This document shows, piece by piece, positions 12,331 through 23,375 of a stretch of 64,000 nucleotides of DNA. The position numbers and the translations under genes are program-made. Origin of the DNA: Metallyticus violacea (Eukaryota > Arthropoda > Insecta > Mantodea > Metallyticidae); contig CM060833.1 of the NCBI GenBank assembly GCA_030762175.1, positions 67,357,001-67,421,000 of the forward strand, given 5' to 3'. Under the pieces are notes generated by a model, which saw only the letters and a list, made by a program, of their open reading frames with translations, was not told where the DNA came from and made no database searches. The first letter of the stretch is position 1; the number at the start of each line of letters is the position of its first letter.

Positions 12331-15300
12331 AAAGAGTTTTAATATTTGCCTAGGAAAACCAGACATAACCATTCTTATATTTTAAGATAATTGATTTTAT
12401 TAATAACAACTGGATTTAAAGACTCTTTTACAAAATAAGAAATGTTTTTCATAAATTTTAAAAATCTGTTTTATTTTATTACTCCTACTTCTTAAAAAAC
12501 AGCAAATGCTTTTTATATCCCCGGTCAGTGGCGCCACTGACTTTGCCTTATGTTGCTAAAGGCCATATATCTTCAGTTCATTCACATAGCTTGTCTTAGT
12601 TTTGAAATTATTCTTTAAGTTTGTCGTAAGTCATTTCCTTAAGTATTTGATGCAATGAATGTTTCATATTGAAATGAAAGTAAATCTTGAAATATTATAC
12701 CTGTCATATGTTATATGTTATATGTTATACTGGAAAGGTTAACAAAGCTCCCATACTAGTTACCAAAATCGTGTTTGAAAGTAATATTGATTTTGTACAC
12801 TAAATGTGTTTATAATATTTATGATTTCAGAGTTACAGACTTCTAAACTGGAACTTCTTTATGGTTACGCGGTATATCGAACAGATATTCGTGTTGTAGA
12901 CGCATCCCAAACTCATTCAAATCTAGCCTGTCTAAGCATGGCTAAACATAGATGGGTATATATATTTAGCCATCGAAAAATCGCTCCGCAGCCAATGTCA
13001 TCCATAATTTCAGGTGGTAGCACTGACCGCACGCCGAGCATATAGTAATGTTCACTCCATAGTGCAAACCTCAGCAGCGGTGGGCGGATTACCTGCTAAA
13101 AATTGGCTTCGAAAGAAGGAAAGAATGTCAGAAATGTAGGAGTACCGCCTTTCCCCTGTGCATTACACAGGAACTTATCGATAACCCGTTAGAACTGGTG
13201 AAGAGAGAAGCCGAGAAAATCAGAGTTTAATGCCTGCTTCTCGCTTATATAGTGAAACGTGTGACAATACATAAACACATTACTGATTTGGGAATTTCTT
13301 GAAGCTTCAACTTAGTAGAACTGATTTGATTGCGCGTTATTTATGAACAGATGCCGCAAATCATGAGTTTGTCATCTGTTTCAACTAGCTAACACAACTC
13401 ATGCTGTTTATTTACATTTGTGGCAGCTTGATGATATGAAAGGAAGACAGGTGTGTGACAACAGCCTAACGAGGTTCTCAAAGGTGCAATAACAAGTTGA
13501 GAAGTAACCTACTTTTACAGAATATCACAAGGGTTTAAGTTGAAAGTCGTTCGATAAGTTATTGAACAAACATAAATATACTGTTATGATACAGAAATAC
13601 TTTTAAAGGTACCAGTTTTGCAATACCTACAGCTCTTGTATACCTCCGGCATCTTTTTCCACGAACTCATGGCGCTCAAAAACGTACCTTTTTAAAATGA
13701 AATGCTACGTGTTAAACAAAATGTCATACTTACCTCTATGATTGATGGTAGAAGTAATGCTCATTTTATGCAGCACATAATTCCTATCTTCTTACGAAAC
13801 TATCATTCATATGTTTCAGTTCTTCCGGACTAATAAACCTAATTTCTGTTCGATATTTTCTGTAAGTTCCTTCAATGGGTGAGAATTAGTTGCACATTAT
13901 TTATCATTGTTCTCAGACATAGAAAAATCAAACATATCTGGAAAAAAAGCAGTTCACAAAGAGCTGTTAATAAGTATGTGGCCAAATATATTTCATTAGT
14001 TATAAATTAGCAGTATGAATTTTGGCCATATCCTGATGAAAATACGCCGTCATGTGCTAATTCATTATTACATAACATATTAGCGTATCATCTGTTTTTT
14101 CAAATAAAATGGCCCATTAACTTTTGGGGCTCTGATGGCACAACACACCCCTATTTTCATCATGTTTTGGAATCTTTAGTGATGGTCAGTATATGATATG
14201 GGCTAATGTTATGTGACCATGTACATAAAAATAGCTTTATCAAAAAAGAAAATCGATGTTGACTCAGTTACCTTGCATTAATGTATTGCAACACCCAGTT
14301 ACACAGTCTTTCGTTATAGTATGCCAGCTGTAATTGGTGAACCACTGTACTCAAGTCTGGCTTTAAATTTATCAATTTTGTTACTCGTTTTGCACATTCT
14401 GTAGAAAGTCCTCCTGAATGGTGATCTAAACTTCTCAGGTATTTTCAAGGATTATGTTCCAAGACAGCTCTTAGTTCATCAACTTTTCCTTCTATAGGCA
14501 CTTGATGTGTTCGTTTCTTTTTCCGGTCATTGACAAGACCTGTTCTGTACATAACGTTATTCTTTTGGGAACCGAGCTGCCAGGAACATTTTGTCTAAAT
14601 GTTTGTCTTATTCTGCTACAAGATTCCCTGCATTTTATACACATCTTCAAGATGTGGGTATATGCACAGGATGCTGCAGTGAATATCTAACTATTGCACA
14701 ATACAAAACACAAGTATACTGCTTTGAATGCACGCTGTCTCAAAACTAATCCAGTTCGAATCAGCTCCCAACTACACCGTATCCAGGGTAAGAGAATGAC
14801 TGCGGTAGCGTAAGGATCACTCAACTGACCGGTTTATTTACGTACGGATACTTTTAAAAGTGTCTCTCTGCAAATTAACAGCTAATTAATAGAAATATGC
14901 TTATGAATAATGTTTTCTGTGTGGATTACAAAGCCGAAGAATGAAAGTAATAATAATTAATAACAACAATAATAATAAATAGAGGAAAATAAACAAACCA
15001 GCAGGATTAGCAAAAATATTTTAAATTAACTATTTTCTATTGTGAAGAGAAGGTAACAAATAAAATAAAAATAAAAGTGTAGAACAGGGTTAGGAAAGGA
15101 AAGTGAAAATAAAAGGAAATGAGCTATTCTTGCCTCTTTTATTCGTTTTCCCCCTTTATTTCCCACTTAGAAAAGAACGTCGTCTTTAGTTATTTATGGA
15201 TAAGCAGTTAGAGATGATGTAGAGGCTTCTTCCTACTCTTCTTTATCACCCCCGCCTTTTCTTATTCTTATTCTCAATTAATAACTATTGTATCTGGCAT

Positions 15301-15830
15301 AGTCACTTTTTACATTTTACTGTGCACACAAACTTGGCATTAAACAATAAACTTATTAAATGGGTACAGATGTGTCTATAATAATTTCAATAAGTTTTTT
15401 CTGCAGCAACGTAGTTGAAAAATCAAATGTTACATTTTTCACTTTTAAATAATTAAAAATGTAAACTATATACCATAGACTAGTCATTAAACACGCAGAG
15501 AAAACCTTGTTAAGTCCTGGATTAAGTTCTTTAAGCATCTAGGTTAATAGATTGGATTTTAAAATATACTAAAATAAATTTAATAAACATTAATATATCA
15601 ATATTTTTCTGTAAAAGTACATAAATAAATATATAAATTACGAGGAAAAATTAACTAACATATTTCTTTGCACATTTCACTTTTACTGCATTCTTTGCTC
15701 TTTAGCAGTCATTTTAAATATAGCGTACTACAGACTGTCCTGAATTCCCACTCGGACTTATGCCAGCTTTCTACTGTCGCTTTTGAAATTCGAACAAAAT
15801 TCAGTATTAGGTAAGTCAATACATTTTGCA
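12331..15830. other. Downstream flank of the Osiris gene, nothing recognised
   Basis: AT-rich with no coding motif or clear transposon. 12806-13045 and 14502-14690 are isolated short frames. A (TATG/TTA) run near 12707-12730 is the only simple repeat. Confidence 0.5.
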
Positions 15831-15836
15831 TTTATT
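15831..15836 (-). promoter_or_regulatory. Candidate polyadenylation signal of the Osiris gene
   Basis: AATAAA on the minus strand begins 16 nt after the Osiris stop codon. It would give a very short 3' UTR. The hexamer is common by chance in AT-rich DNA, so more distal sites remain possible. Confidence 0.4.
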
Positions 15837-15851
15837 GGTTTGCAAGTGCAG

Positions 15852-16000
15852 CTAGTTCCAACCCACAAATTGTTGAGGATCTGTTGCGTAGGTGTAGCCT
15901 GCAGGAAGTGCCTGGTATGTCTGCTGCTCTGCTTCAGGAGTAGCGTACACTAACTGTCCTAAATCGCTATGTGGGTACTGCTGGTGTCGAAGTCCATGCC
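15852..16000 (-). CDS. Osi: Osiris gene, terminal coding exon 4
   Basis: A 149-nt last exon: residues 263-311 and a TAG stop at 15854-15852. The acceptor is TTTATTTTCTACAG|GGCATGG, with a good pyrimidine tract. The first two bases complete the Gly codon begun in exon 3, and the total coding length is then exactly 936 nt. The tail is rich in Gln, Tyr, Ala and Pro (LGQLVYATPEAEQQTYQALP) and ends in FVGWN. Many Osiris proteins have an AQxLAY-type motif here; GQLVYA may be a diverged form. The intron to exon 3 is 6,540 bp. An AATAAA hexamer lies 16 nt past the stop. Confidence 0.88.
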
Positions 16001-16102
16001 CTGTAGAAAATAAACTTCTCTTTTAGTGCAGTCAAATGTAAGATAAGACCTGAAAAGGCTTAAAGATACAAAAGCAAAAACATTCACGTGGTACGATACA
16101 TA

Positions 16103-17312
16103 CGAGGGCTGTTCTAAATGTTCTCGACCTGGCCCAGAAATGTTGCAAAGATGGCTAAATTACTATGACTATTAAGTAGCATCCTTTAGATGGCGCGCTA
16201 TAAAGTTTCAGATGCGCAAGAGTAGTCACTTGTTTGTGACAATCGTGTAAACAAATGTTAACATTTTCTACAAAATGATAAAACGAGCTGTGACAAAGTA
16301 TTTCGATTTGGAGGATTTAACCCCAACAGAATTTTTTTTTTATATTAAAGGAATCTTCCCTTTCGTTTTCCACGGTTAAAAAGTGGGCTGCTGAAATTTT
16401 GCGTGGTCGTACATCCATTCAAGATGTTGAGTGCTCAGGGCCTCCCAAAACTATTACGACCGACGAAATTGTGACAAAAATTCTCAATACCTTACTCAAT
16501 GATCGCTGATTGAAGTTCCGCGATTTGGCTGATATTGCAAAGATCTCGATACCCGTGACCACTACATTTTACACGAAGCTTTGTAATGAAAAAGCATTCC
16601 GCTCGATGGTTACCGCATTGAACATTTCGCCAGAGGGTTTAGATTTGTTTAAACGCAATTCCAATGAGTTTCTCCGATGTTTCACGACAGTAGATGAAAC
16701 ATGGATTCATCACTACATGCCAGAGATGAAGAGCAGTCTAAAGAGTGGGTGACAACAGGTGAAAGTGCACCAAAGAAAGCAAAAACTGCTCCATCGGCAG
16801 GAAAAGCCATGGCTACGGTTTGCTGGAATTTTCATGGTATGGTGTGGTGTGGTAGACTATCTCCAGAAGAGCAGAAATGTCACCGGGGAGACTACAGGAC
16901 CAACTGCAGGATGTTATTCAGGCTAAACGTCCAATCCTTGCGAATATGAAAGTTCTCTTTCTTCACGATAATGCGCCTTTACACACGTCTGAGATTGGTG
17001 CTGCAAAACTGCAGACCATCACTTCCAAGTGCTTGCACGTCTGCTATATTGGCCGGGTTTGGCTCCCAACAATTATATTTAGTTCCCAAACCGGAATAAA
17101 GGGCTGAGTGGAGAAGATTTGCATAAATGAAGAGGTTGAAGCTTATTTTACATAGTTGGATAACTGTTATTTTATTGAGTGTATTAGAAAGTTGGATATT
17201 AGTTGGAATAAATGTATTGACTTACAAGATGATTATGTTGAAAAATAAAATAAAATAATTTCTCTTAAATCATTTGATTTCTTGGTCAGACCGAGAACTT
17301 TCAGAATTCTCC
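16103..17312 (+). mobile_element. Mariner relic 3 in Osiris intron 3
   Basis: The left end CGAGGGCTGTTCTAAATGTT is preceded by TA; the inverted right end (rc AGAATTCTGAAAGTTCTCGG) lies near 17312. Coding pieces run from 16275 (MIKRAVTKYFDLEDLTP) through 16510-16752 (FTTVDETWIHHYMPEMK), 16750-16830 (WVTTGESAPKKAKTAPSAGK) and 16877-17107 (VLFLHDNAPLHTSEIGAAKL), ending in IDLQDDYVEK. These match mauritiana/Hsmar1-like transposases in order. First and second catalytic Asp are visible; the SPDLAPSDY region is destroyed. Several frameshifts make it inactive. It lies in sense opposite to the Osiris gene. Confidence 0.88.
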
Positions 17313-17449
17313 AATTTTTGTTGCCAGAGTTGAAACAAAATCTACCTTGGATTAAATGTTTTCTGCGCTTTCGTTATGTATGTAAATTGAAGGCCAGTTT
17401 TTGGATAGAAAGAACTATAAATAAATTGGACTCGAGACATCTGCTAAGT

Positions 17450-17733
17450 TTTTTTTTTTTCCGAATAGTGTTTAACGCCCGTTTTTACTGTTGAGAAACC
17501 ACAAGCGGTAGACAATGATGATACATGAAATGAAATGATATACTGGGAAAGGATTTCTTTAAGGAAGGAAACGTTGCAGGCCTAAGTTTAAGATACCTCC
17601 CCTGCATTTGCCATTTATGAGATCTGGGGAAAATCTTGAAAAAACCTCAGTCAGGACGGGCCTGTTGGAATTCGAATTCCAGACCTCCCGCTCACGAATC
17701 CGCGCCTTAACGAATTCGGCCACCCGCGGCGGT
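17450..17733 (-). mobile_element. SINE-B copy 1 (tRNA-derived, Ser/Leu-like head)
   Basis: Minus-strand copy with head CCGCGGGTGGCCGAATTCGTT, the CTGAGGTTTTTTCAAG block and the family tail GGCGTTAAACACTATTC. The target duplication ATCTGCTAAGT (17439-17449) / ATCTGCTGAGT (17734-17744) differs at one base. Confidence 0.92.
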
Positions 17734-18289
17734 ATCTGCTGAGTGAAAAGCGAATTAGCTCACTGTATGGAAATGCATTAAATATAAAAACTAAATGTAA
17801 TAGTTTAAATGAGAAGTGAAAATTTAAAAGACAAGAATAAATAAATACGTTTCAGATCTAGAATATGATGTACATGGATCTAAAACAATAGTCTTCTATG
17901 TTATGAAGCGCTAAATAATTAAAAAAAAGAATTTTGTTTTTAAATCCTATACCAAATTCTTAACGAGTCAGTAAAAAATAGCATCAACTCAACACTTATA
18001 ACAATTATGAAAAAGTTTATACCATTACACCGATTTACAGTAACTATAGAGTTTAATGATTTTACAGGCGAGTAAAAAATAGAAATCCTTCCTTGAAGGG
18101 TCAACGTAGCCGCGTTGACTGCTGCGTCCTCTGCCTCCGTCTTGCGACCTCACTGACAGAGAGCGGTACTGCAGGGGGGCATGTAATGAGCTTACCGGCA
18201 TCCCGCCAGTAGCCATTACGCGGCTTCCGACATCGAAAGGACACTCACTACCTCTCCTTCAGACAGCCTCCTAACTGTCCTTACGAGGT

Positions 18290-18330
18290 GTCGCTCCTAG
18301 TGGTGTTGTGGTATACACACTTGTCTCATT
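18290..18330 (+). mobile_element. SINE-A copy 2, 5' piece (interrupted by SINE-B)
   Basis: GTCGCTCCTAGTGGTGTTGT and following bases match the start of the SINE-A tRNA head. The rest of this copy resumes at 18595 after the inserted SINE-B. Confidence 0.75.
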
Positions 18331-18594
18331 CCGCCAGGGGGGGCTAAGTCGTTAAGGCGCTAACTCGTGAGCGAGAGATCTAGGGTATGTCCTCCATTAC
18401 TGAGATTTTTTCCAGGTTTTCCTCAGTTCTCATAAATGGCAAACGCCGGGAATGTACCCTAAATTTAGCCTGGAACGCTTCCTTCCTTAAAAAAAATCCT
18501 TTCCCAGTTCACCATTTCATTTCATATATCATCGGTATGCACCTCCTGTGGTGCCTCAGTAGTTAAAGCGGGTTAAACACTATGAAAAAAAAAT
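18331..18594 (+). mobile_element. SINE-B copy 2, nested inside SINE-A
   Basis: Starts CCGCCAGGGGGGGCTAAGTC, has the A box GTCGTTAAGGCG, a degraded B box, the body with CAAACGCCGGGAATGTACCC, and ends GGGTTAAACACTATG plus poly-A. It is flanked by ACTTGTCTC (18319-18327) and ACTTGCCTC (18595-18603), a target duplication within the SINE-A anticodon arm. Confidence 0.85.
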
Positions 18595-18874
18595 ACTTGC
18601 CTCCTAAACCCAAGATCGCGGGTTCGATCCCGGCCGGAGTCGATGGATTTTTTCGGGTATAGTAATCGTAAGTATGGTTTCAGTCGGAAGGGAAGGAAAG
18701 CCGTGGGTCCCGTGGGTCCCATGCCGTAGATTTATGACAGTTAAAGAACCTCAAGCCTAAAAGATGAGACCTCTGAGCAACATTTATCGGCGGTTTCACG
18801 CCCTGAATTGAATGGGAAGCTGATGACCTGAAAAGTGAAAGAGCGTCCGTAAATAAACCAAAATAAACAAAAAA
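18595..18874 (+). mobile_element. SINE-A copy 2, 3' piece
   Basis: Continues the interrupted SINE-A: anticodon arm ACTTGCCTCCTAAACCC, B box GGTTCGATCCC, body and 3' end GCGTCCGTAAATAAACC. A small local duplication of GGGTCCC occurs at about 18705-18720. Confidence 0.9.
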
Positions 18875-18885
18875 TCATTACTAGG

Positions 18886-18990
18886 TTAGATGGAACCTGT
18901 TACAGGTCTCCCTAACTTTCCTTACAGGTACCTGGTATCTCTTAGGCTGCAAGTTAGCAGAGCTAACCACTAAACCATAGAGGCGATCAC
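18886..18990 (-). repeat. tRNA-like SINE head fragment
   Basis: On the minus strand ATGGTTTAGTGGTTAGCTCT is an A-box region of a tRNA-derived element, with a degraded B box downstream. No body family was recognised. Confidence 0.45.
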
Positions 18991-19351
18991 AAATTGGAAT
19001 CATCAATTTGTCTCAATACCCAAGAAAGTAAATAGAACTAAATGTAAATTGTACAAAGAGATATGTATAAATATTTATTACGAAATTTATATTAAAATAC
19101 TAAACAACACATCATTAAAATTGGCGGAAACCATAATAAATGAAGTGTAAAACGTATTCCGGAACGATCGATCCTACATGGACTGTTTTCACAGTGCCTC
19201 AATCAAATTTGTTAGGGAGAGGGAGTTATCTAATAGTATAAGTTTTCTAATTAATGCGCAAGCTTTCAACCGCGCAAAAACAAATAAAATATGAAAAATA
19301 ATGGTAAAGACAGATTTATCAAAACATTTTATATGTGCTATACAAAGTTTC

Positions 19352-19911
19352 TATACAGGGTTATTCATAAACATGATTAAGAAACTCTACTCGGTAACGA
19401 AACGAAGGTCATGTGGTTATGAGATTTTAACATTAGATATAAATTAATCAAGAGGTTCCCCACTCCAAGCAGACTGCCATTCTAGTTCTATTGCTACTAT
19501 ATTCTTCTCCGAATTCTTTTGAACGCCCCAGTTCATTTCCTAATTATTGATATGCATCGACAGTTTTCAGATTCAACTGTTGAAGAACTACAGTAAAATC
19601 GTCATCAATACGGTAATTCAGATAATCCCGGACACAACATCCAATGTATTTATAACAAGTGCTCTTCAAGGTCAAGGTCAATGTACAGACCAGTCTCGAC
19701 CTCTTCATTGTTAATCATATCTTTGAGTTAACGGTTAACTCACAGTTGCAGAAAAATATTTGCCGGTACATCATTATGCATTAATCACATAAACTGACAT
19801 TGCTGAAGATACTTCAAGGAATGCCAATAGCTTAATAAATATTTTTCGCTTCTACTATCGTGCACTTTTCATAGTTTCGTTTGCACCAACACATATGAAA
19901 CACTCTGTATA
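19352..19911. mobile_element. Candidate non-autonomous DNA element with TATACAGGG ends
   Basis: A 560-bp segment begins TATACAGGGTTATTCATA and ends with the inverse of TATACAGAGTGTTTCATA (15 of 18 bases match). The outer TATA could include a TA target duplication. No transposase was recognised inside. The superfamily is unassigned. Confidence 0.5.
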
Positions 19912-22540
19912 GAGAATCCATTACTTAGTAAGTAAATGTGTTAACCCTATACACATTGTCTCACTTGGTAAGTGAACTAGGGCGTGTAGCTTAGGAGCTC
20001 CAGTGGTACAAACAAAGACGTTACACCATGACAGATTATTTTATTATTTGCTTGTCTATGCCTACTTTAAATTCCTACCATAGCTAAACATTCTGTATAA
20101 TTATTAGTGGACTAAGTAGAAGTTTTAATGATAAGCACCAATCCAAGAAGACTGACTGGCCCTTACCTTCAGGACGATATCATCAATGCCGAGGGTGCTG
20201 ACAATGCGTAACCAAGCAGCAAGCACTTCGGCTCTCTGCTGCATTATGTAGTTTCGGAACAGCCTAGGGGAGTCTTTACATTATGATTGATATTTACCAA
20301 ATGCAGCCTAGGTTTAAATTGTAGTTACTATGAAAAGGCAGGGTATTTCCCTAGCATCCGTGTTTATACTAAGTTCACATGATTCTGCTTGTTGCTGAGA
20401 GGAAGATTATGTCACGTTAAAATACCTGTAAGCTGTCAAGTGGTAAGCCAAATGGATTTTATTTTAATAAACTGGAACTTCCTGATTAAGTTGAGCTTTG
20501 TAAAAGTACAAAACATTCAAGCAAATAAAGCTAATAATAATTTCGACCATGTATTAAATTAGTGCACTCCTCGGTCGTACACGTGCCAATATTAGTATAC
20601 ATGCCTATTTCACTGTTCCAACGCTTTGTTTATAGCATAGTTTTTTGTTATATAAAAGGATTGTTCTTTGTTTCGCCCTCTTAAAAATCATCCAGTTGCT
20701 CTCCCGACTCAAATCTGGAATTGCGTATGATACAATACTCTTCGCTATTCGCCAAATAAAGTAGGGTAAGTAAGGGCGAATCTGGTCTGGTCTAAGCAAG
20801 AATACTGGGAACCTCTTTAAGAATTCTTATTCGTACTGAACTTAGACAACCAGGATCTTTAATTGGAGATGATCAAATCTATAACGTAATTGTTACAGCT
20901 CACGCCTTCATTATAATTTTTTTCATAGTTATACTGGATCGGCTCAATTTTAAAACGGTGGCTTCATACGCTAGAAGAACCCATATTAAGCAACTGATAC
21001 CCTCTGCTGGCGTAGAAAATAGCTTCTTTTATACATAGTATATTGATGTACTGGCCAACATGTGTATTAAGCAGTGAAAAAAATAAAATAAAGAATATAT
21101 TTTAAAGACGAGGGAAGTGTCTGATACATTTAAAATAAACTATAAAATGTTTATCATTGTGTCACGTAACATTGCACTATATTTACCCGTTTTACTCTTT
21201 ATATTCAATTGTGTCTTTGTACAAACAGTTATAGTAATTGCTGCTTTCGTTGAATGCTTACTCAATGTTGCCAACATTTGTTATGAAAAGTCCGACATTT
21301 GGGTGTTTCTGGTCAGAAAATTACGAGCGAACAGGCGCGGGGTTTTTATAGGGTTCTAGTAAGAATTAAGCATTTCTATTTATTTGCGTGTTGATATGGG
21401 TGAATACACGTGAAAGCGTCAATTTCCGAACTGAGAATGACATGCAAAGCAGTTCATGAGGGAGGGAATCAGCGTCAGGCTTCAGAGTTTCGTCTTCAAA
21501 GTAGCCAAGAAGACAAACCATTGAAGAATCAAGGCGGCAAGACACTTTAATTGAGGAACGAGAGGAGGGATTTGTCTCCAGAGAAAGAGAAGACAATGAC
21601 ACATAAACGAAAATTAACGAAAATGTTTCCTTCCCTTGCACAGACAAGACAAGAACTCAAGAAAATTGACCATACTCGTCTTCCGACGGAAAAGTCACAC
21701 AAGAAATAGAGAACGTAATTCGTGGATTTTGCCAAGCTCTGTTATCAGTGACAGAATACAGTGTAAGTTCCCAGCACTATCAAGTACCATGAAAAATGTA
21801 TTGGACTAGATACAAATAAATGTTTGTAGAAGGTGTAAAGTGTTCCATTAAAATGTTCATATGATCAAAATGTTCAATGTTTAACCTACAATATTTTCTG
21901 CAGGAAGTGTACGTATTTTAAGGAGTCGATTTAGCCTGAACGCTGACACGATTCAGCCTTACATAATAGGGTGAATTCCGTCATGCATCTATGTATATTT
22001 AGTTCAGTTGGAATAAAATAAAAGAATAACTATTTCTAATTGCTACTTAAAGATTAGTTTAATTGGTAGCCTCGTGTCTTAAGCACAATATACTTTGAAA
22101 TTAGGATCAGAATTTATACTTTATTTAATTTTGACACAATTCGCCCTTACTTACTCTAATTCTCACTTGTATTATTTTTACGCATTACAGATCTCTTTTA
22201 AAAAAACCAACTGTTTTAGTTCTGCCTCCTTAACAGCCAAATCGATAACATTGACTCCCGTTTAAGCAATAATAAATGTACGTAGTTCATTAAAATTATA
22301 TATGAGTATTAGGTTGATTTAGATACTAGTAATAGTAAAAGTATATATAAGGGTCAAAGGATAAATCTCCAACTTTACTCTCTTGTACTATAACCATTAC
22401 ATTGGCTTAAAATCACAAAGCAACAAAAGGTGAGTGAATTTATATAAAAGAAATATCTTAGCAGCATAATAAACGTTCATACATGCAATCTTCAACAAAA
22501 CAAAGAGGAGATTTGGTCAGAAGAATGTAAGACTGATTAC
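19912..22540. other. Osiris intron 3, remaining part
   Basis: No exon or transposon family recognised. Minus-strand frames at 21366-21735 lack family motifs and splice-site context and are read as chance. Confidence 0.5.
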
Positions 22541-22876
22541 CTAAAGTCCATTGTTGCTGACGATGGTGCCCATGGTCGCGGTCATGATCTTGGTCGTGGT
22601 GTTGGCCGGACTGGTGGTAGCTACGGTGTATATGTCCGTATCCCATAGGTGTGGAGGGGGAATGATAGACATCGAACCAAGCACTGGTCACCCTCTTCAT
22701 AGCCTGCGCTGAGGATAACATTAGAGCCATCTTGCTGAGAAGCAGGGCCTTACCGCCGATAACTGCCATAAATTGGAAGCCAAGTGGTACCAGGATGGTC
22801 ATCATCATCATGAAGCCGACCACCATCAGCGGAAAGAGGTGTCTATAGTAGTGCCGGTGTCGTATTCGCCCAGTAG
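22541..22876 (-). CDS. Osi: Osiris gene, coding exon 3 (hydrophobic core and His-rich tract)
   Basis: A 336-nt exon covering residues 151-262 plus one base. The acceptor TTGGCAG|CT has only a weak pyrimidine tract; the upstream alternative TTTCAAG|TT would throw the frame off, so I reject it. The donor is ACTTTAG|GTAATC. The exon starts basic (GRIRHRHYYRHLF, residues 153-165) and continues with about 35 hydrophobic residues, including four Met in a row (173-176) and GGKALLLSKMALML (191-204). That matches the AGKALI.SKLAL motif of Osiris proteins and is the probable membrane segment. Residues 230-258 are rich in His, Asp and Gln (HHDQDHDRDHGHH), an unusual insert. The frame stays open another 83 nt past the donor only because the intron happens to lack a stop there. 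The intron to exon 2 is 20,403 bp. Confidence 0.9.
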
Positions 22877-23094
22877 CTGCCAACATAACGTAACTTGAAA
22901 CAGATGGGTGAGTAAGCTGATCACCGTACCTTCGACAAAGAGTATGCATTTTAAGTGCTTCAGTCTATATGGTAATTTGTTGAGCTCTTACGTTTAAACA
23001 CGAATGGCCCCATCGACAGACCATCCACAAACACAAATCTATGAACTCATATCGCTTCCGAAACAAGAGGACAGTTATGACGAGTGTCGAAGAA

Positions 23095-23371
23095 CCGCCA
23101 CGGGTGGCTGAGGTCGTTAAGGCTGGAACTGGGAGCGGGAGGTCAGCGGTTCGATTCCCACCAGGACCGCCCTCCCTGACTGAGATTTTTTTGTCCTCAT
23201 AAATGGCAAATGCAGAGGAGGTACCCTAAACTTAGGCCTGGGACGCTTCCTTCCGTTAAAATAATGCTTCTTTCGCAATATATCATTTCATTTCATGTAT
23301 CCCCTGTGTCCAACGCCTGTGGTGCCTCAGCAATAAACACGGGCGTTAAACACTATGCAAAAAAAAAAAAA
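23095..23371 (+). mobile_element. SINE-B copy 3
   Basis: Full-length copy: head CCGCCACGGGTGGCTGAGGT, B box GGTTCGATTCC, body, tail GGCGTTAAACACTATGC and poly-A. Flanked by AGTGTCGAAG (23083-23092) and AGTGTTGAAG (23372-23381), one mismatch. It inserted just upstream of, or within the 5' part of, the mariner at 23376. Confidence 0.92.
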
Positions 23372-23375
23372 AGTG

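Noticed and set aside
12054..12331. Poly-Cys/Val and poly-His/Thr frames
   Set aside because: Translations of the (AC)n microsatellite.
22877..22949. Extension of the exon 3 frame upstream of the acceptor
   Set aside because: The family match and the phase require the exon to begin at 22876; the upstream codons are intronic.
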